From positions 13,989,233 through 14,053,232 of the forward strand of contig OW285188.1 in the NCBI GenBank assembly GCA_935421135.1: a stretch of 64,000 nt of DNA. Direction: 5' to 3'. This document shows positions 11,401 through 25,348 of this stretch, piece by piece (position 1 is the stretch's first letter; each line of letters opens with the position of its first letter). A program made the position numbers and the translations under genes. The stretch comes from Bugulina stolonifera (Eukaryota; Bryozoa; Gymnolaemata; Cheilostomatida; Bugulidae). The notes under the pieces were generated by a model. The model was not told where the DNA came from. It saw nothing but the letters and a program-made list of their open reading frames with translations, and did not search any database.

Positions 11401-14400
11401 TCATGTAGATACACCAGATATACATCTACATTATAACTGCAGAGGCATAATGTTGAGGGTATCTAATGTACACCAATGTTACATTATGTAGTACAGACTG
11501 GTAGTTTCAATTGCGAATCCAAATGTGACCTAGGTTCTGTACCTCGTTGAAGATACATAGTCTAGCAACAACCTCTGGTATTGTACGGATACATGCACAT
11601 GTCAGTTGTGTACCCAGTTCAACAAGAAATATCACGAGCTGCATTTCTATATTTGTAGTCGTCAGCGGAATCTGGTAAAGGAGGCGATGCCTGACCTCAC
11701 CATCACAGAGATAGAGAAGATGTTTGATGCAGTTGCTGACCCCATGTCAGTGCATAGTGGTAGGTCAATTAATGTAGATGGCTCCGACTTGGAGAATGAA
11801 CCACATTATGATGATGACGATGCTGAGACGGCTTCATTACACAGTAACAGTACTGACGGAGGTGAGTGAGCTGTCATATACATGTCAACGGTGAACAAAC
11901 TCCCCCAGACCTCCCCAGACGTTTATAAAAAATGAAAATCTTTAAGATGATCTAAATCCATGTTGTTGCTACACAGTGTGCCAACTAGACTCTGTTAGGT
12001 GCAGTTGTAGTGGAAAAATTTAGGTAATCCTAGTTCCTTGTTTGTAGTTGAGGTTTGGGGTAAGGGCGGTCAACCAACAACATATAGAGAAGACAACTTC
12101 TCTTACTTCAGTTCTGGCTAAGAACAAAGGCTAATCTTGAACCTAAAATGTGGATAGCTCTCAGTTTGTTAATATGGAACTTTTTTGTTGGTTTGTTGGG
12201 CTTTTGAGGTGAGGGTGAGGCTGATGGTCTGTGTGGTATGGTTAAGTTTCTGTAGCCACACGTATTATATTCTCACTTCAGGGGGTGCTTATGCAACATT
12301 GAATGTCAACAAGCCCGAGGTTGGGGATGTTGATAGCGAAGATAGGGGGCACTCTGTAGAACCTTACCCACCCTCCACCCGAGTCACTTTCCTCACTAAC
12401 ATGGTGCAGGTGTTTGACACGTACTCGGCCGAAGAGTATGACAGACACAATGAGTTTATTGACCCTGTGGCAGCGTCAGCAGAGTATGAGCTAGAGAAAC
12501 GTATTGAGAAGATGGATGTGTTTCCTGTGGATATTGTGAAAGGTTGGTACGATCATAATACACCCTAATAAGTATTCAGTCACATACCTCTAGATTAGAT
12601 CACGGGCTAATAGCACTATGGGCTTTGTGACGCTACTGTATGATACATATGTGATAAGATATATCATATCTAATCATGCTATGGGAATGGAATGCATGGG
12701 TTACAACGAAAACTGGGTATGTGGATATTACACAATAGACATATACATGTAGATATCATGGACATAGACATGTACACGTAAACATGTAGATATTATACAG
12801 ATACTGTATTGAATTACTCTTCTACAATGATCTTCTACCTGAATGTAATTCTGGGAGTAGGTGTAAATGACATCTCAGTGACTTGTTATACCAAACACAC
12901 ACACAAGCACACATCTAAAATTTTGTAATATAATCACCTCTACCAGATGAACATACTTGTTGTGCTTTGGTTAACCATCCCCTACATTATGGTTGTAAGA
13001 CTGCCTTCTGTCTGTGTGTCTACAGTGGATAGATGAGCTGGTATTAGTTACATAGTTTGAGATTAGATTAACGGCTGCTGATTCATAGGCTGGACCTGAT
13101 CGGGTGATCTCACTCATCGCTCATTCCATACTTTAGTTTATTACTTGGCAGTGCTCTTTTTTGTAACCAATACTTGTTAATTATATTATAATTATCTTCA
13201 AAACTACTGTACATTATTATCATATACATTTGTATGCTATGACTACTTTATTGGTCACACTGTATTTGAATCACTGTCTATGTTTAGTTCATGTTGGTTT
13301 AGTTTAGTTAGTTTGCTGCTACTAGTAGTAGTTGACTGTGGGGTATGCTACTCAACTTCTAATAATGTATATACATAGGCCCTAATACAATGATATCATT
13401 ATGTAAATTTCTAAATGATCTGCCACTATACTAAAGGCAGTGTAGTATGCCAACCAGCCTGTAATGACTTGGAATAAATGCATACAAGTGTATAGTGGAT
13501 TAGTGATAGCTATGAATACTATTATACATGTATATTTTATAGGACTCTCCATGTATATTTGTAGGAAGTGAAGGCCTTGGGCTAAGTATTATTGGAATGG
13601 GGGTGGGTGCGGATACCGGCCTAGAGAAACTGGGTATATTCATAAAGAACCTGTTTCCAGGAGGTGCAGCCCAGAAGGATGGAAGGTAACTATAATAGTT
13701 ACTAAATGATGCAACCACTGACTGTCTAGTGATTTACAGAGGAGACGATACGGCAGTCAACTGTCACCCGTATATCACATTCATGTGTCTATATCGTGCG
13801 TGCTGGCTAGCCAAGAATAGCACTTTCACTTCCTTTAGATAAACTAGCAAAGTAGTTAAGAACCATCTATTGTTTAAGAATATACATTAGCATACAAGTG
13901 TTAAAATGTGCAATGCACTGTGTCCAATCATTCACAGTCTACTAACATCTGATAATGTCACTAGGCTCATAGACTATTTCAGTGCTACAGGTATCTGTGG
14001 TGTATAGCATGAACTGAGTAAGCTTACTAATGCCTAGTTTACACTGGGCCCGAGTAAGCTTACTAAAGCCTAGTTTACACTGGGCCTGAGTAAGCTGACT
14101 AAAGCCTGGCTTACACTAGTCTCCAACAGTCTCTAACAAAAAAATAGTGTCAACTGTAGTATTCTGAGCAAATGATGTAAACCCCTTCTCCGAGGATATA
14201 AGGCTATCTATCCACATTTGTCCACTAAGTGTAGGCCTGCCTCATTGTGTCCTGAGAGTGCATACTAGCATCTCAACCTTCCCTCCTGGCAGATTCAATC
14301 ATACTATCTGTATAATGTAGACAATGTAGACATGCATCCTGTTAGCTCTGTGCCCTCTACTTTTTTTATACTGTACATATAAATGTATTTCTTCCTGCAT

Positions 14401-17400
14401 ATCCACAGATGTTGTTTTCACATTCTCTATATTATTTCATAGGATGCAGGTGAATGATCAGATTATTGAAGTTGGAGACAAGAGTTTAGTTGGAGTGTCA
14501 CAGCAATACGCTGCTACAGTACTTCGTAACACCAGCGGTAGTGTCAGGTGAGTGTATACTACAGTACTTCGTAACACCAGTGGTAGTGTTAGGTGAGTGT
14601 ATGCTACAGTACTTCGTAACACTAACGGTAGTGTTAGCTGTTAGGTTAAAGCATGGCATATGCTAAGTAGCCTCTATACATGTACCTCTGTTATAGTACA
14701 GTGATGTATTGAGTCTTGAGTAGAAGGGCAGATACACACCAACTGGAGGATATGCTTGTTTGGATACCCCTGTATTCGATATTGCATTGTTCCGAACTCT
14801 TTACATCTCTCTAAGTTCAGTTGTGATGAGTTTGAATGGAGTATTTGCTAGTTTTGGGGTATCTATGGTGTAGGCTCTGTAGTGTGTCCATGCCTAAGGC
14901 ATGTCACCAGTTGATATAACATATTACAGTATAGAACAATGTCGCGGTATTAGCTGTTTCCTCTGTTGTTTATATTACATGTATACATTGTATCTGTGAT
15001 ATAATCAACTGTACATTGAATAAGATCAATATACGGTTCTATGCACAGGAAAACATTATACCTGGTAAATTGGATACTGGAGTCATATTGTATATGTCAA
15101 ACCGATATCTATATTATATTCCATCATTAAATATACTGATTATAGTGATAGCAACAGCTGTTTGACGCTTGTGTGACTCTGTTATGCAGGTTTCTAATTG
15201 GTCGAGAGAAGAATCCTGGAGAGAGTGAGGTGGCACGGCTGATAGAGCAGTCTATAGCTGAAGATAAGATCAGGGATGACATGAGGCAGCGGCAGCAGGA
15301 GGCTGCCAGGCAGGTGCGTGGGAAGATTCCACTTTCTCTGTGTAGTAATAGAGTGTAAATGAAATACTTTGCCATGCATTGATTGCAATGCCTAACATTA
15401 GAACACACTATGACGAATGAATACAGTGCAGTAGACAATAATATACTAGCAAAATTGTGTAATCATGAAGTTAGCACAACGATATTGTTTATAGCACTTA
15501 CTAGAGCGGCAGCAGAGGCAGCGAGCTCGACAGCATCTCCTGAACCAAAACTCTTCCACTGAGTCGAGGGATGAGAAAGAGAGTCCAGAGAGTGAAGGGA
15601 CTGTAAGTACATCTTACAGTTGGATTTACATGTACACGTATGTGATTGGTGCAGTTGGTTTGGGAGACTTGAAAACAGGTGGAGAAGACAATTTCTTTAT
15701 CGGAGATCTTTTAAAGTGACTATAACTCTATGTGTCGATACTACATGTATCTGCAAGTACACTGAACTACTTATAGTACTAACTACTTGCATATAAGCAG
15801 TCATATTATAGTGTCAGTGAAAGTCAAGAATTAGTTATATTCAACTTCATCCTATATGTGTTATCCTCGCTGTGTTGTGTCAATATCCTTGTAATTAACT
15901 AATGATTGTGTAATTACCTGCTATTAATCTATGATTTCTCTCCTTCCCTATTCCAATGTTTACCCAATGTACATGTACATGTGTGGCCACACTTCCAATA
16001 CCTAACATCCCTTTCAGGCGGTATTATATCTCTCCTCCCATAATGATATAGACCTTGCATACTCTGGAATGGTCTCCACTATTATACTACCCTGTAGCTG
16101 TAATGTGTACACGTCTGTACGTGTCTAAATGATGTTGGCAGCAGTAAGGTGTCCCAGTTCTCCTCATCTAAACAAAAGATGCAGGTCCAAGATTTCAGTC
16201 AGTTCTCTTCAACCAAAGGCACCCCACTCCCCAAGATTTATATGATTGTATGTTACTGGTTAACTAGTCTAGGCTTGGGTCAAATCCCTGTTGGAAATCC
16301 ATGTATCCTCCCCTCTACACCCCACCACTCCTGAGGGCACCAAAAGAGGGCAACTCTACAGAGCAACTGTATGAGCCTGTAGTATTTGATGAATTCAACT
16401 TGTGCTATTTGTTGTACATCACTGTTATAGCATGAGGATCCTCCCCCACTTCCAGTTAAAGGCTACTCCTCTACCTCCTCGTCCGACAGGGCTAAGTCAG
16501 CTGAATCTTATGCTACAAATGCTAGTGCTAATGTACAGGTGTGAATGTTTGTATTGTTATTATTGAATACATGTGTTGCTGTGACTTTAGTGTTTACATC
16601 CCATGCTACCTTTCCTTTCCGCAAACTTTAATCAGCTGTTGAATTTTTAATGTATTCATGTGTAAACTGTGTTGTGTATAACATGTCAAAGACCTGTGCC
16701 ATGCAGCCATGCCGTTAGTACATGTCTGCATTCCAACCTTTGGGTGGAGTGTACTTGTAATGACATTGTCTCCCACACTTGGCAGAACATAATACAATAA
16801 AGATTGTGTGTACACTCTTTGCTATGTCATTATTTCATGTGAAACGCTGTGAACTCGTATCCAGGGCAGTCAGACTTTAGTCTTGATGCCTGGAGTGGTT
16901 TTCATCTGCTTGTAGCGATGAGATGTCACAAAAATAACGTTTCTTTACCCTGCATATACAGGTATGATAGTAATACACAATACCTCATGTACATATTCTA
17001 TTTGAAGGGATTTGATACGTCATCCGAGGAAGGCTCCATCCCTCCAGTCTCTAATGGACACCACTCTCACGCTCATCCTCTTCCAGACCCTCCCACTGAC
17101 CATAGCGTAGAGCTAGCAGAGGTGTTGGCTAATTATAAAGCTCTAGAAGAAGAGATAAACTTAGCTAAAGACAGAGTATGTAAAGTTACCTAATTAGTTG
17201 ATATTTATATATGTTTGTTGTGTAGGAGATCTTAGTTAACTCAGTATTCTTCACACTCACCTTTTTATTGCATCTCCAAAATATATTTTCTAGTTTATTT
17301 TCTACAATCCTTTATTTTAACAACTTATTGTGTTTTTCAACAGGCAAATGCCAGGGTAGGTTGAATACTAAGTCACCCACAACTAGCTCGCCTGTTATTT

Positions 17401-20400
17401 CTATCCACTCACCCACCCACCCTCATACACACACATAAACAGTAGCACCTTAGTCTACCTTGATCACTACTAGTGCTACTACGTCTAGTACATGTACTGC
17501 GCTATCACCCATGTGATCGTGCCAGTCATTAGCAGGTTTCTGATTGTCTTGTGTCAAATTGCTACATTAAATACTACACATAGAATGGTTCTCCTCACTG
17601 TTCACCCTTATTTAACTACTCGGTGTCTTGGACCTGCAAGGAGATGTCATGTAGCCTCAACATGTAGATTTCTTTATCTAGATTAAGATACATCCTGGCC
17701 CTAAAATTTTCCAGGCTTTGATGTCTTTGCTGAAAGAAAAGTCCTCATTCAGTGTAGTTGTCAACAGTTGATTTTGTTTGCAATTTTGGTGCCAAATATG
17801 GTATTGAATGCAGATTAGAGGAGAATGGGCTACTCATTGCTGGCATTATTGCTTTGATAACTTTTCATTTTCTCTTAAAATCAAACATGTAAAATAAATT
17901 TCACTACAACTAATGTATTCACTTAGTAGTAGCATAGACATGTTACATACCTACAAGATACGCCCATCTGCTTACTAAGTCTAATCACAATTTCCTTGCA
18001 TTGCAGTCATCTGAGAGTCTGAAGAAACGGGTATCTGCATTCTTATAATTGTTTCCTTGTTATATGATTTGTCATATTTTATTGATGACTGATGACAAAG
18101 ATCAATCTTTTTATTTTTACTCAAAATATGTTTAGACACCACTGATATAGTTTTGGTTGTCTTCTAGCTGGTCAATGGACAAACTTAAACTTCACTGTAT
18201 TATTTTGGTTACATATTTTGTAGGTGCATGATTTGTTTCAGTTTCAACTGCTATGCTGTACTGTTGGTGTGAACAGTCTGTTAGTTGATGTACATTATAA
18301 TATACTGTATTAATACGCTGTCTGAATGATGTCATCTGCTTCCTCTAGCTTACCATGATGGAGGAGGTGGAATCTGATAGAGACATGCACAGAGAAAGAT
18401 GTGCACAATTAGAGGCCCAGCTGGAGATCTCGCAGAAAATAGTAGACACTCAGGAGGCAGCGCTGGCAGCCAAGGAGGTTGGTGCTGCTTAGTGTTTATA
18501 TTTTACAAGGTTGTAACTATTAGTATACTGGTAGTAATGGTGGCTACAAGTGTAAGGTATATGAGTTCAACACATGTATCCTACTTTGTTCCAAGAAGAC
18601 TGTAGGTTCACTGTGACTAGATGTGCTGTAGTGAGTGTTACAATTGTTAGAGATGGAGTAATATGTATGCATTGCATGTGTAAGAAAGCACTTGAAGGGT
18701 GACTATATCGTGCATGTAATGTATATCCTACCCACACCTTCAATAGTTACATACAGCAGTCACTATAATCAAAATGTTACAGAGTTTGGTTTAAACTAGA
18801 ATATTGGATGAAATATCATATTTATTGCAACTTGTCGTAGGAGGAAAGACAAGAAATGGAGAAAAAGTATATTAAGGCCAAGAAGATAATAAAAGAGCAC
18901 GAACAAAAGAACACAGAGCTTTCAGATCAAGTGCGAACTTTAAAGTCTAAGGTATACATACAGCGTAGTTCAAACAGAGTGAATAGTCGTTGCTCTTATG
19001 TATGAGAGCACAACTCCAATATTATGTGCTGTGGTATTATACTAGACATTCACTGCAGTTAGTGCAGTAGCCTATACCATGAGAGGGCAACTACAGTTGC
19101 ATAGTTATTGGTGAATAATACTACATGACTGTGGAATCACTGCTTGCTATGATGTAACAGCGTGTTAATTGGTTACTATATAGTTATTAGTCGTGACAAA
19201 AAGTGCTCATCCGAAAACTAATGTATTTTTGATACATTCATGTAATTATAAGTGAACATCCTCATCATATCAGATAACATAAATGTCTCCATATACAGAA
19301 TATGGTACTATTTTACTGCAGATATCAAGATTGGAGGAGGATAACAGACATATTTATTCTAGTAACTCCGCCTCCCATGAGGGTATTGAAGGTAGTGTAA
19401 TATATTCTATCACTAGATTACACCAGTTTGTTTGCATGTACACGGGCGGCGTGTGCATGTCAGGAACTATGGTATCCACCTGGAATATTTTTTCAGAAGT
19501 TATCGTCTTATGCACTTGCTCCTTGTTTGAGTTATACATGTCAATACATAGATTGTCCAGCATACATGTTTTTTTTTGTAAAGTTTTGCTACATGTATGT
19601 GATTATATACACGTACATGTATGCATAGCACAAGTGAGAGGCATTCACTCATTGTTTGTATTTGATTGTAGCCTTTGTGGACAGTGAGAATGAATCACTG
19701 GGAGGTGACGTAGATGCTGTAGATATGGGTGAGTAGGAGTACTGACTAGTACTTGTCATTGCTTGTCATCTTATCACTGCTGCAGCTGACATGTATGTCT
19801 ATGTAGTGTAGAGTTATTGTTTTGGGTATCTTGTTACTTCTATATATTGTTCATAGCTTAGAATAAGGTGTACAGGGGTCAGGAATTTCCTGCATGTATA
19901 CAATATCGTAGCCTAACTGTTACTAGTCATTGTTTATGTCCTATACTTACTGAACTATGTCAATAAAGTAAACAATACTGCCTTTAAAGGAAGGAACTAA
20001 CAAAAATAAACTAGTTAATTAGCTAATTAGCAGGAAGATGTGAATCCTTTATCTTGTAAACAAACATACATGCACATATATATATATAGTGTGAGACTAG
20101 CAGTGTGCTGTTCATTTAGTGTTGAGCTAGCTAACTAGTTGGTAGTGGTGTCAGTACATATACATTAGTGATAATGAGTGGAGTAGGTGTGGACGGTACA
20201 TCATTACTCTCCGTGGGCTTCACCAGACAGGGATACCCACTTGGTCTCCCCTTAGAAAGCGCAGGAAGACAGATATAAATAGCACATCACACACTCACAC
20301 ATGTTGTGACAACATAGAAAATGGTTGGTTTGGGAGTTATCTGCTCTTCACAGATTCATAGTATTATTTGTTAGATACACTGTACATTTGTTACGCATGT

Positions 20401-23400
20401 ACAGCGGTACATGTACACATTCGCTACATCTCCATGTACATGTAGGTTGTATACATTTGTGAGATTTTACATTGCTATTTCCAAGACATATTTGTTACCA
20501 ATTATTGTTACAGCAATGTACGTTTTGCAACTCTATAGAATCATAATCTTTACAGCCATGAACCTTCATGTAACATGTAGCATCACTTGTGTGTAACATA
20601 TTGTGATAATTATATTCAGAGTATAGATGAGACATAATATTATGTATTTAGTACAAGTCACGTAGTACATTATTCTCTACATATTGTGTGTTATTATTTT
20701 AGAAGGACCAAAGGTGTCCATAGAGGACATGAATATAGCTGGTAATCAAGCCCGACCTCTACTAGATAACAGTCACCTTAAACTTCGCTCACATCTAGCT
20801 CATGGTGCTGTAGCTAAACGGAGACCTCCGTCCAAGGTCAGCTCAACTGTAAGTACCGCGCTGTACTGTTAGAATATTACCTACACTACTATTTCAATAT
20901 ACCCACTCTACAATATACCAACATTCTTCCATAGCTCTTAAACTATTTAGACATTCAGGTATATAAATGGTTGTAACTTGCAGTTGGAAATAAAATACAC
21001 CTAATGAATATTTTGATGATACATTCATGTAATACAATTACAAGACACATCTTTATATATAATGCAATAGAATGTTTCATAACATAATAGTATGTCTATT
21101 TCCTCTTGACCTATGAAGACAATCTCTGATAATTGGTGGTCAGAAATATTAGAATAAATTTACTTTACCTGAAAGTTTTTGTATAATATTTTGTATGTTA
21201 GACGGTATGACTTGTTGTATGTTGTAGGTATTCAAGGAGAACGATAAGAATAGTAATAATATACCCAAGAATATTCCTCCAGCCCTCCCTAAATTTATCG
21301 TGGATGACAGGTAGGTGACTACTATGATATGGTACACAGGCTAGAGGCTCATGCTTTCATTGTTGTCTCGTTGCTTATTTTAATGACTGGTACTGTTGAG
21401 CTACAAATGTGACGTAATTAAATGGTACACTCGAGTCACTTGATGGCAAATGTGTTAATACTACATGAACACCAAGAAGTTAGTAAAAATGATTTAATTC
21501 AGTTTCTTTACTAACATTCTTTTAGAAAAATTGTAAAAAATCTACATCCCATTGCCCCTTCACGAAGAAAGGTTAAAACTCCTACCAGGGAGATGCCAAG
21601 GTACCATAACTCCCAAGTAGTAATATTAGCTTTCACTTGGTTTTATTTTATCACTTCTCAGGCTGCTTTATTTCTAGTTCTTTCACAATGCATTGCTTAT
21701 CACTATTACCAGCCTTACAATGCATGTAAGAATTGAAACACTAAGCTTATATTTCAACTTGATAAATATTTATTTATTTTCTAAAATTCTTTTCAGTTTC
21801 CTTTCATAGAGATGAGTTATGTTTCATCTGCATTAGCTTTCAACCTAACACACTTGGTGTGGAATTCTATGCTCAGTTGGGTGATCAGTGCCAATGGTTG
21901 TTCAGTTTTAACTTGGCATGTGTTTATTTACTGCATCTAGTTTTCTTATCCGCTTTTTTATTACTACTAATCTTCTACTACTATTTACAAAATATTCAAA
22001 ATAAATATGTACTCTGTTTTGCAACATTTATTCTGTCTAGTTACATGTATGTTTGTGATAGAATACTAACACTCAATGTAATTGTATATAAATTACTATA
22101 TTAATGCATTATTGTGAGTTATCAAACATTATTAAGTACTGCATTGTTATTAATTGGGTTTTGTTGTATTTGTAGACTCTTTGCCAATAGTGTTTCATGT
22201 GAACTTCCATTGATCCTTGATATAATATTATACAGACACTACTATTTGATTTCAGTGATGATTCGGATACATCTAGTGGTATATTTGGTGGGCAGAGAAA
22301 TGACGGTAATGTAGCTACAGAAATAGACCATAATCCCCGTGGTGGTGCAGGTGGAGGAATCATGCTCATAGCTACTAAACCTCTTCAAGGTATGAGCTAC
22401 ACTACTCTACTCTACACTACTCTACACTACTCTACACTACTCTACTGTGTATTACGAGAATCTTTCTTGTTAATATGATTTGGAGTTGTCTTTCCTTTAT
22501 AATGTATATCCAGTGGGTAGTCCAGACCAGTCCATTCTAGGTCAGGTGTGATTAAAGTGACTCAAAACCTGGTGGTAGAGAGGGCAATTTGTGTAGTAAT
22601 ACCTTGACTAGTGGTTGAGACTCTAAAGTCACATAAATCTTGCCTACACTGTGGTGTAGGTTGATGTCTTAATTAGCACAATATCAATCATGTTATTTTA
22701 CCAAAATAGACACTTGAATAACACTTACCTTGTAGTCCTTACAGTTGGTCCGCAACAATTATTTGAAGCAATCTAAATGTTATGCAATTCTATAACCTTA
22801 CTGGTAGTGCAAGTAACAATCCACCAGTTTCAGGCCCAATCTAATCCAACTTTGAAGCTTATTTGGTATTGATGGTGGTACCCTAGTGACACTACTTGAT
22901 ATCGCTACACAAGGGTAAAATATGGGACACTGCTGGGTATTACCAGGTTAGTTAATAGGACAGTGGTGGGTAGATGAGATATGATTAGTATACACAGCAT
23001 CCTAGTGTGACATTTCAACATACTCTGTGTTCTAGATTCTGCCTCCAATTCTGTATCCACAAGCCGTGAGGATATGATTGGTTCCATGTCTAGCTTAGAA
23101 GGATCTCTAAACTCCACGGTTGGTTTTAATCTGCTATCTATCTCTTTATATACATTGTAGCCTAATACATGGATGTCACGTTTGCAATTGGTGTCTCTTA
23201 ATATAATAAGGTAATAATTGTTCTCATAATGTAACATAGAGTATGTACATGGTAAAGCCTTCAGCTGTTGGTGTCTACACGTGCAATTAATGGTGATTGT
23301 ATCCTCTAAGGCTGTAGACACGCTGCTAGCAGCGATGCTTTGGGTGCTGACCTCTGTGTGGTTCTCATAAACTCACATAATATGCTAACACCTTCAGTAG

Positions 23401-24358
23401 GGGAAACTCAATATACATATTGAACTTTTGACCTCCATATCTCACCGAAACATGCTAGTATATTTCACTTTCTAAAATCACACTGTGTTAAGCGCTGCTA
23501 ACTGCTTTTTGTCTACAGCATTAATTATGCTGTTGATGACAGCAGCACTATCACCAGGGTTTAGTTCCCATCTGCTTTCTCTATGTATCATTGGTTGTCA
23601 TTTTGTTTCCCTTGTTTCTGTAGCCGTACATGATACACTGTTACACATGGAATCTAGAACAAGTTGGCCAATGGCTACATGAGATAGGACTACCTCAACT
23701 CTCCCATCTGTTCATGCAGAACAACATAGATGGGAAATCTCTGCTCTTACTCGATTCTACGAGAATTAAGGTTGGTAGTTTGCACATTTCCTGTTTGTTA
23801 TACAGTTTATACAGTTATCCACAGGTAATATAATACACATGTACGCATACAAGTCATGTACACATACATATTAGCAACTTGTACACTGCCACTAGACTTG
23901 TAAGTATATAATGCTCATTTATCATACTTTAAATACCAGGTGTATGCCAACAGTATGCAATATTAGTTTCGTTATACAGTGTATATTATGCGCAAGGTTC
24001 AATGAATTCTGCTATATGCCAACTGAAGAGTAAATTCAAGTGGGTAGGTTAGTGCATTTGGTGTACACATATATATCAACTTTTTTTCATTCCACAAGTG
24101 CTTGTACTACATGTAGTGGTAAACGGAAGTAGAAGTAAACAACCTCTGCACTGTTGTGTTTACTGGACATATTATAATGTCATGGTAATTCTCTTTCAGC
24201 AAATAGGTGTATCAACTAAAGAGAAGACAGTATTAAAGAAGAAGTTGAAAGAGTTAAGAGCTAATTATGATAAAGAGAGAAAGCAGATGGAAAAAGACCA
24301 GAAGTCAAAAAGTCCAGTAACAAAGAAAAAATCTAAATCTCTCTTTGCTAGGTTCTGA
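8420..24358 (+). CDS. PPP1R9A: Neurabin (PP1 regulatory/actin-binding scaffold; PDZ + SAM)
   Basis: Scaffold that binds F-actin and targets protein phosphatase 1 to the cortical cytoskeleton. I read 23 phase-consistent exons: 8420-8616, 8876-10351, 11659-11861, 12282-12542, 13565-13685, 14443-14547, 15190-15313, 15507-15602, 16431-16538, 17008-17175, 17344-17355, 18007-18030, 18349-18477, 18841-18951, 19322-19391, 19672-19728, 20703-20848, 21228-21310, 21526-21600, 22256-22389, 23036-23118, 23624-23770, 24200-24358. The sum is about 1,362 residues, longer than the canonical vertebrate form. The N-terminal region has [17 protein letters not shown] at about 659-662 is the PP1 RVxF motif, followed by the family-typical [23 protein letters not shown] spans about 713-795 ([26 protein letters not shown]). 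Coiled coil lies at about 910-1065. SAM begins near 1262 ([15 protein letters not shown]). A basic tail ends KSKSLFARF. Introns over 300 bp show no other gene. Small exons could have been missed. Confidence 0.9.
14015..14117. repeat. 36-bp tandem repeat, about 3 copies (neurabin intron)
   Basis: Units begin at 14015, 14051 and 14087 (gagtaagcttactaa, then gcctagtttacactgggcc). The last copy is incomplete and more diverged. It lies in the intron before the second PDZ exon. Confidence 0.85.
14514..14640 (+). repeat. 45-bp tandem repeat spanning a PDZ exon end and its splice donor
   Basis: The 3' end of exon 14443-14547 plus its donor is repeated. Units start at 14514, 14559 and 14604 (ctacagtacttcgtaacac). 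Donor copies AG|GTGAGT occur at 14547/14548 and 14592/14593; in the third copy the site has become TTAGCTG. Using the second donor would add 45 nt but would read TGA directly after the normal junction. Confidence 0.85.
22397..22445. repeat. Microsatellite (ACTACTCTAC type)
   Basis: Short tandem array of ctacactact/ctctac units, placed just after the donor of neurabin exon 22256-22389. Confidence 0.85.
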
Positions 24359-25348
24359 ACTAACCTACAGTTATCCTGTATCATAATGTAATTCCATAGT
24401 ATATATTATTGTTCTATAGGATAATATTAGTACATTTATTAAATATCGTTAGGCTGGTGATGTTCAGGGAGTGACTGCACATGTCTTGACTAACAACTAG
24501 TTCAGTACCATTACTCAAGTATAACAGGATATGAGATAGATTTCGGTCCACCTAACTCTGTGCTTTAGGTGATGTTTTTCATTTCTCATATTACTTGTAG
24601 TTGTGTCTCCTTCAAAGCATTTACACCTTATGTATCTCACTTTTGTTATGCAAGCTGAATGTAGAACAGGCTGGTACTTTACTACTCATTGTTGAATTTC
24701 TATGCAATTGAATGTATTTTAACTTTTAGACACAGTTGTTATGGACTCAATGAGCAGTCTTTCATGCAGTACCTTGACTAGCTCCAATTTTATATCACAT
24801 TATACATTATTTTTTATAATGCATTCCACTGGAATATGCAAACTATCCTAACCTATATGCAGTAAGTTGTACTATTCCTGTAGACCAATAATTTGATAAC
24901 CTGTAAATAATACTTAGCACAATTATATTGGTATGAATTTAGTGAACACTGTGCTCCAGAGTTGAATGGAAAAAAGATATATCTTATATAACTGCAATGT
25001 TTAAATTTAAATGTAAATGTATTTATTAGCTAAAATTTCTGCCATATTTATTATTAATAAAACATTCAGCATATCCTGAACGATAATCAATGTCGTGAAA
25101 TAATTAGTGACCAAAGCCTATTCATCAACCATCAAGTTATTTTGGATCTAGATTTTTATATCAGTTATCGTGATGTAGCATTTTAGGATTTTCTATTTTC
25201 GATACTCCTACATGTACATAGTAAGTTATATAAAAAGTAGAAGAAATGTTTTGAATGATCATTATTCGCATCACTGCAAGAGTTATGGTTTGAGCAGAGA
25301 TTCATTTATAAGTTATCATAGTCACCATTGTCACTGCTGGTCTTGAAA
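24359..25348. other. Shared 3' region between convergent neurabin and SUMF1
   Basis: No gene is seen in this 990 bp between the neurabin stop (24358) and the SUMF1 stop (25349). A + strand AATAAA at 25056-25061 and a - strand AATAAA (tttatt at 25047-25052) lie almost side by side, so each gene has a candidate poly(A) signal here. In AT-rich DNA this can arise by chance. Confidence 0.4.

Noticed and set aside
16149..16334. Possible extra neurabin exon ([20 protein letters not shown])
   Set aside because: No acceptor/donor pair with phase 0 on both sides without a stop; left out of the model.
23485..23682. ORF overlapping the SAM exon in another frame
   Set aside because: The SAM frame (23624-23770) has matching splice phases and homology; the other frame has none.
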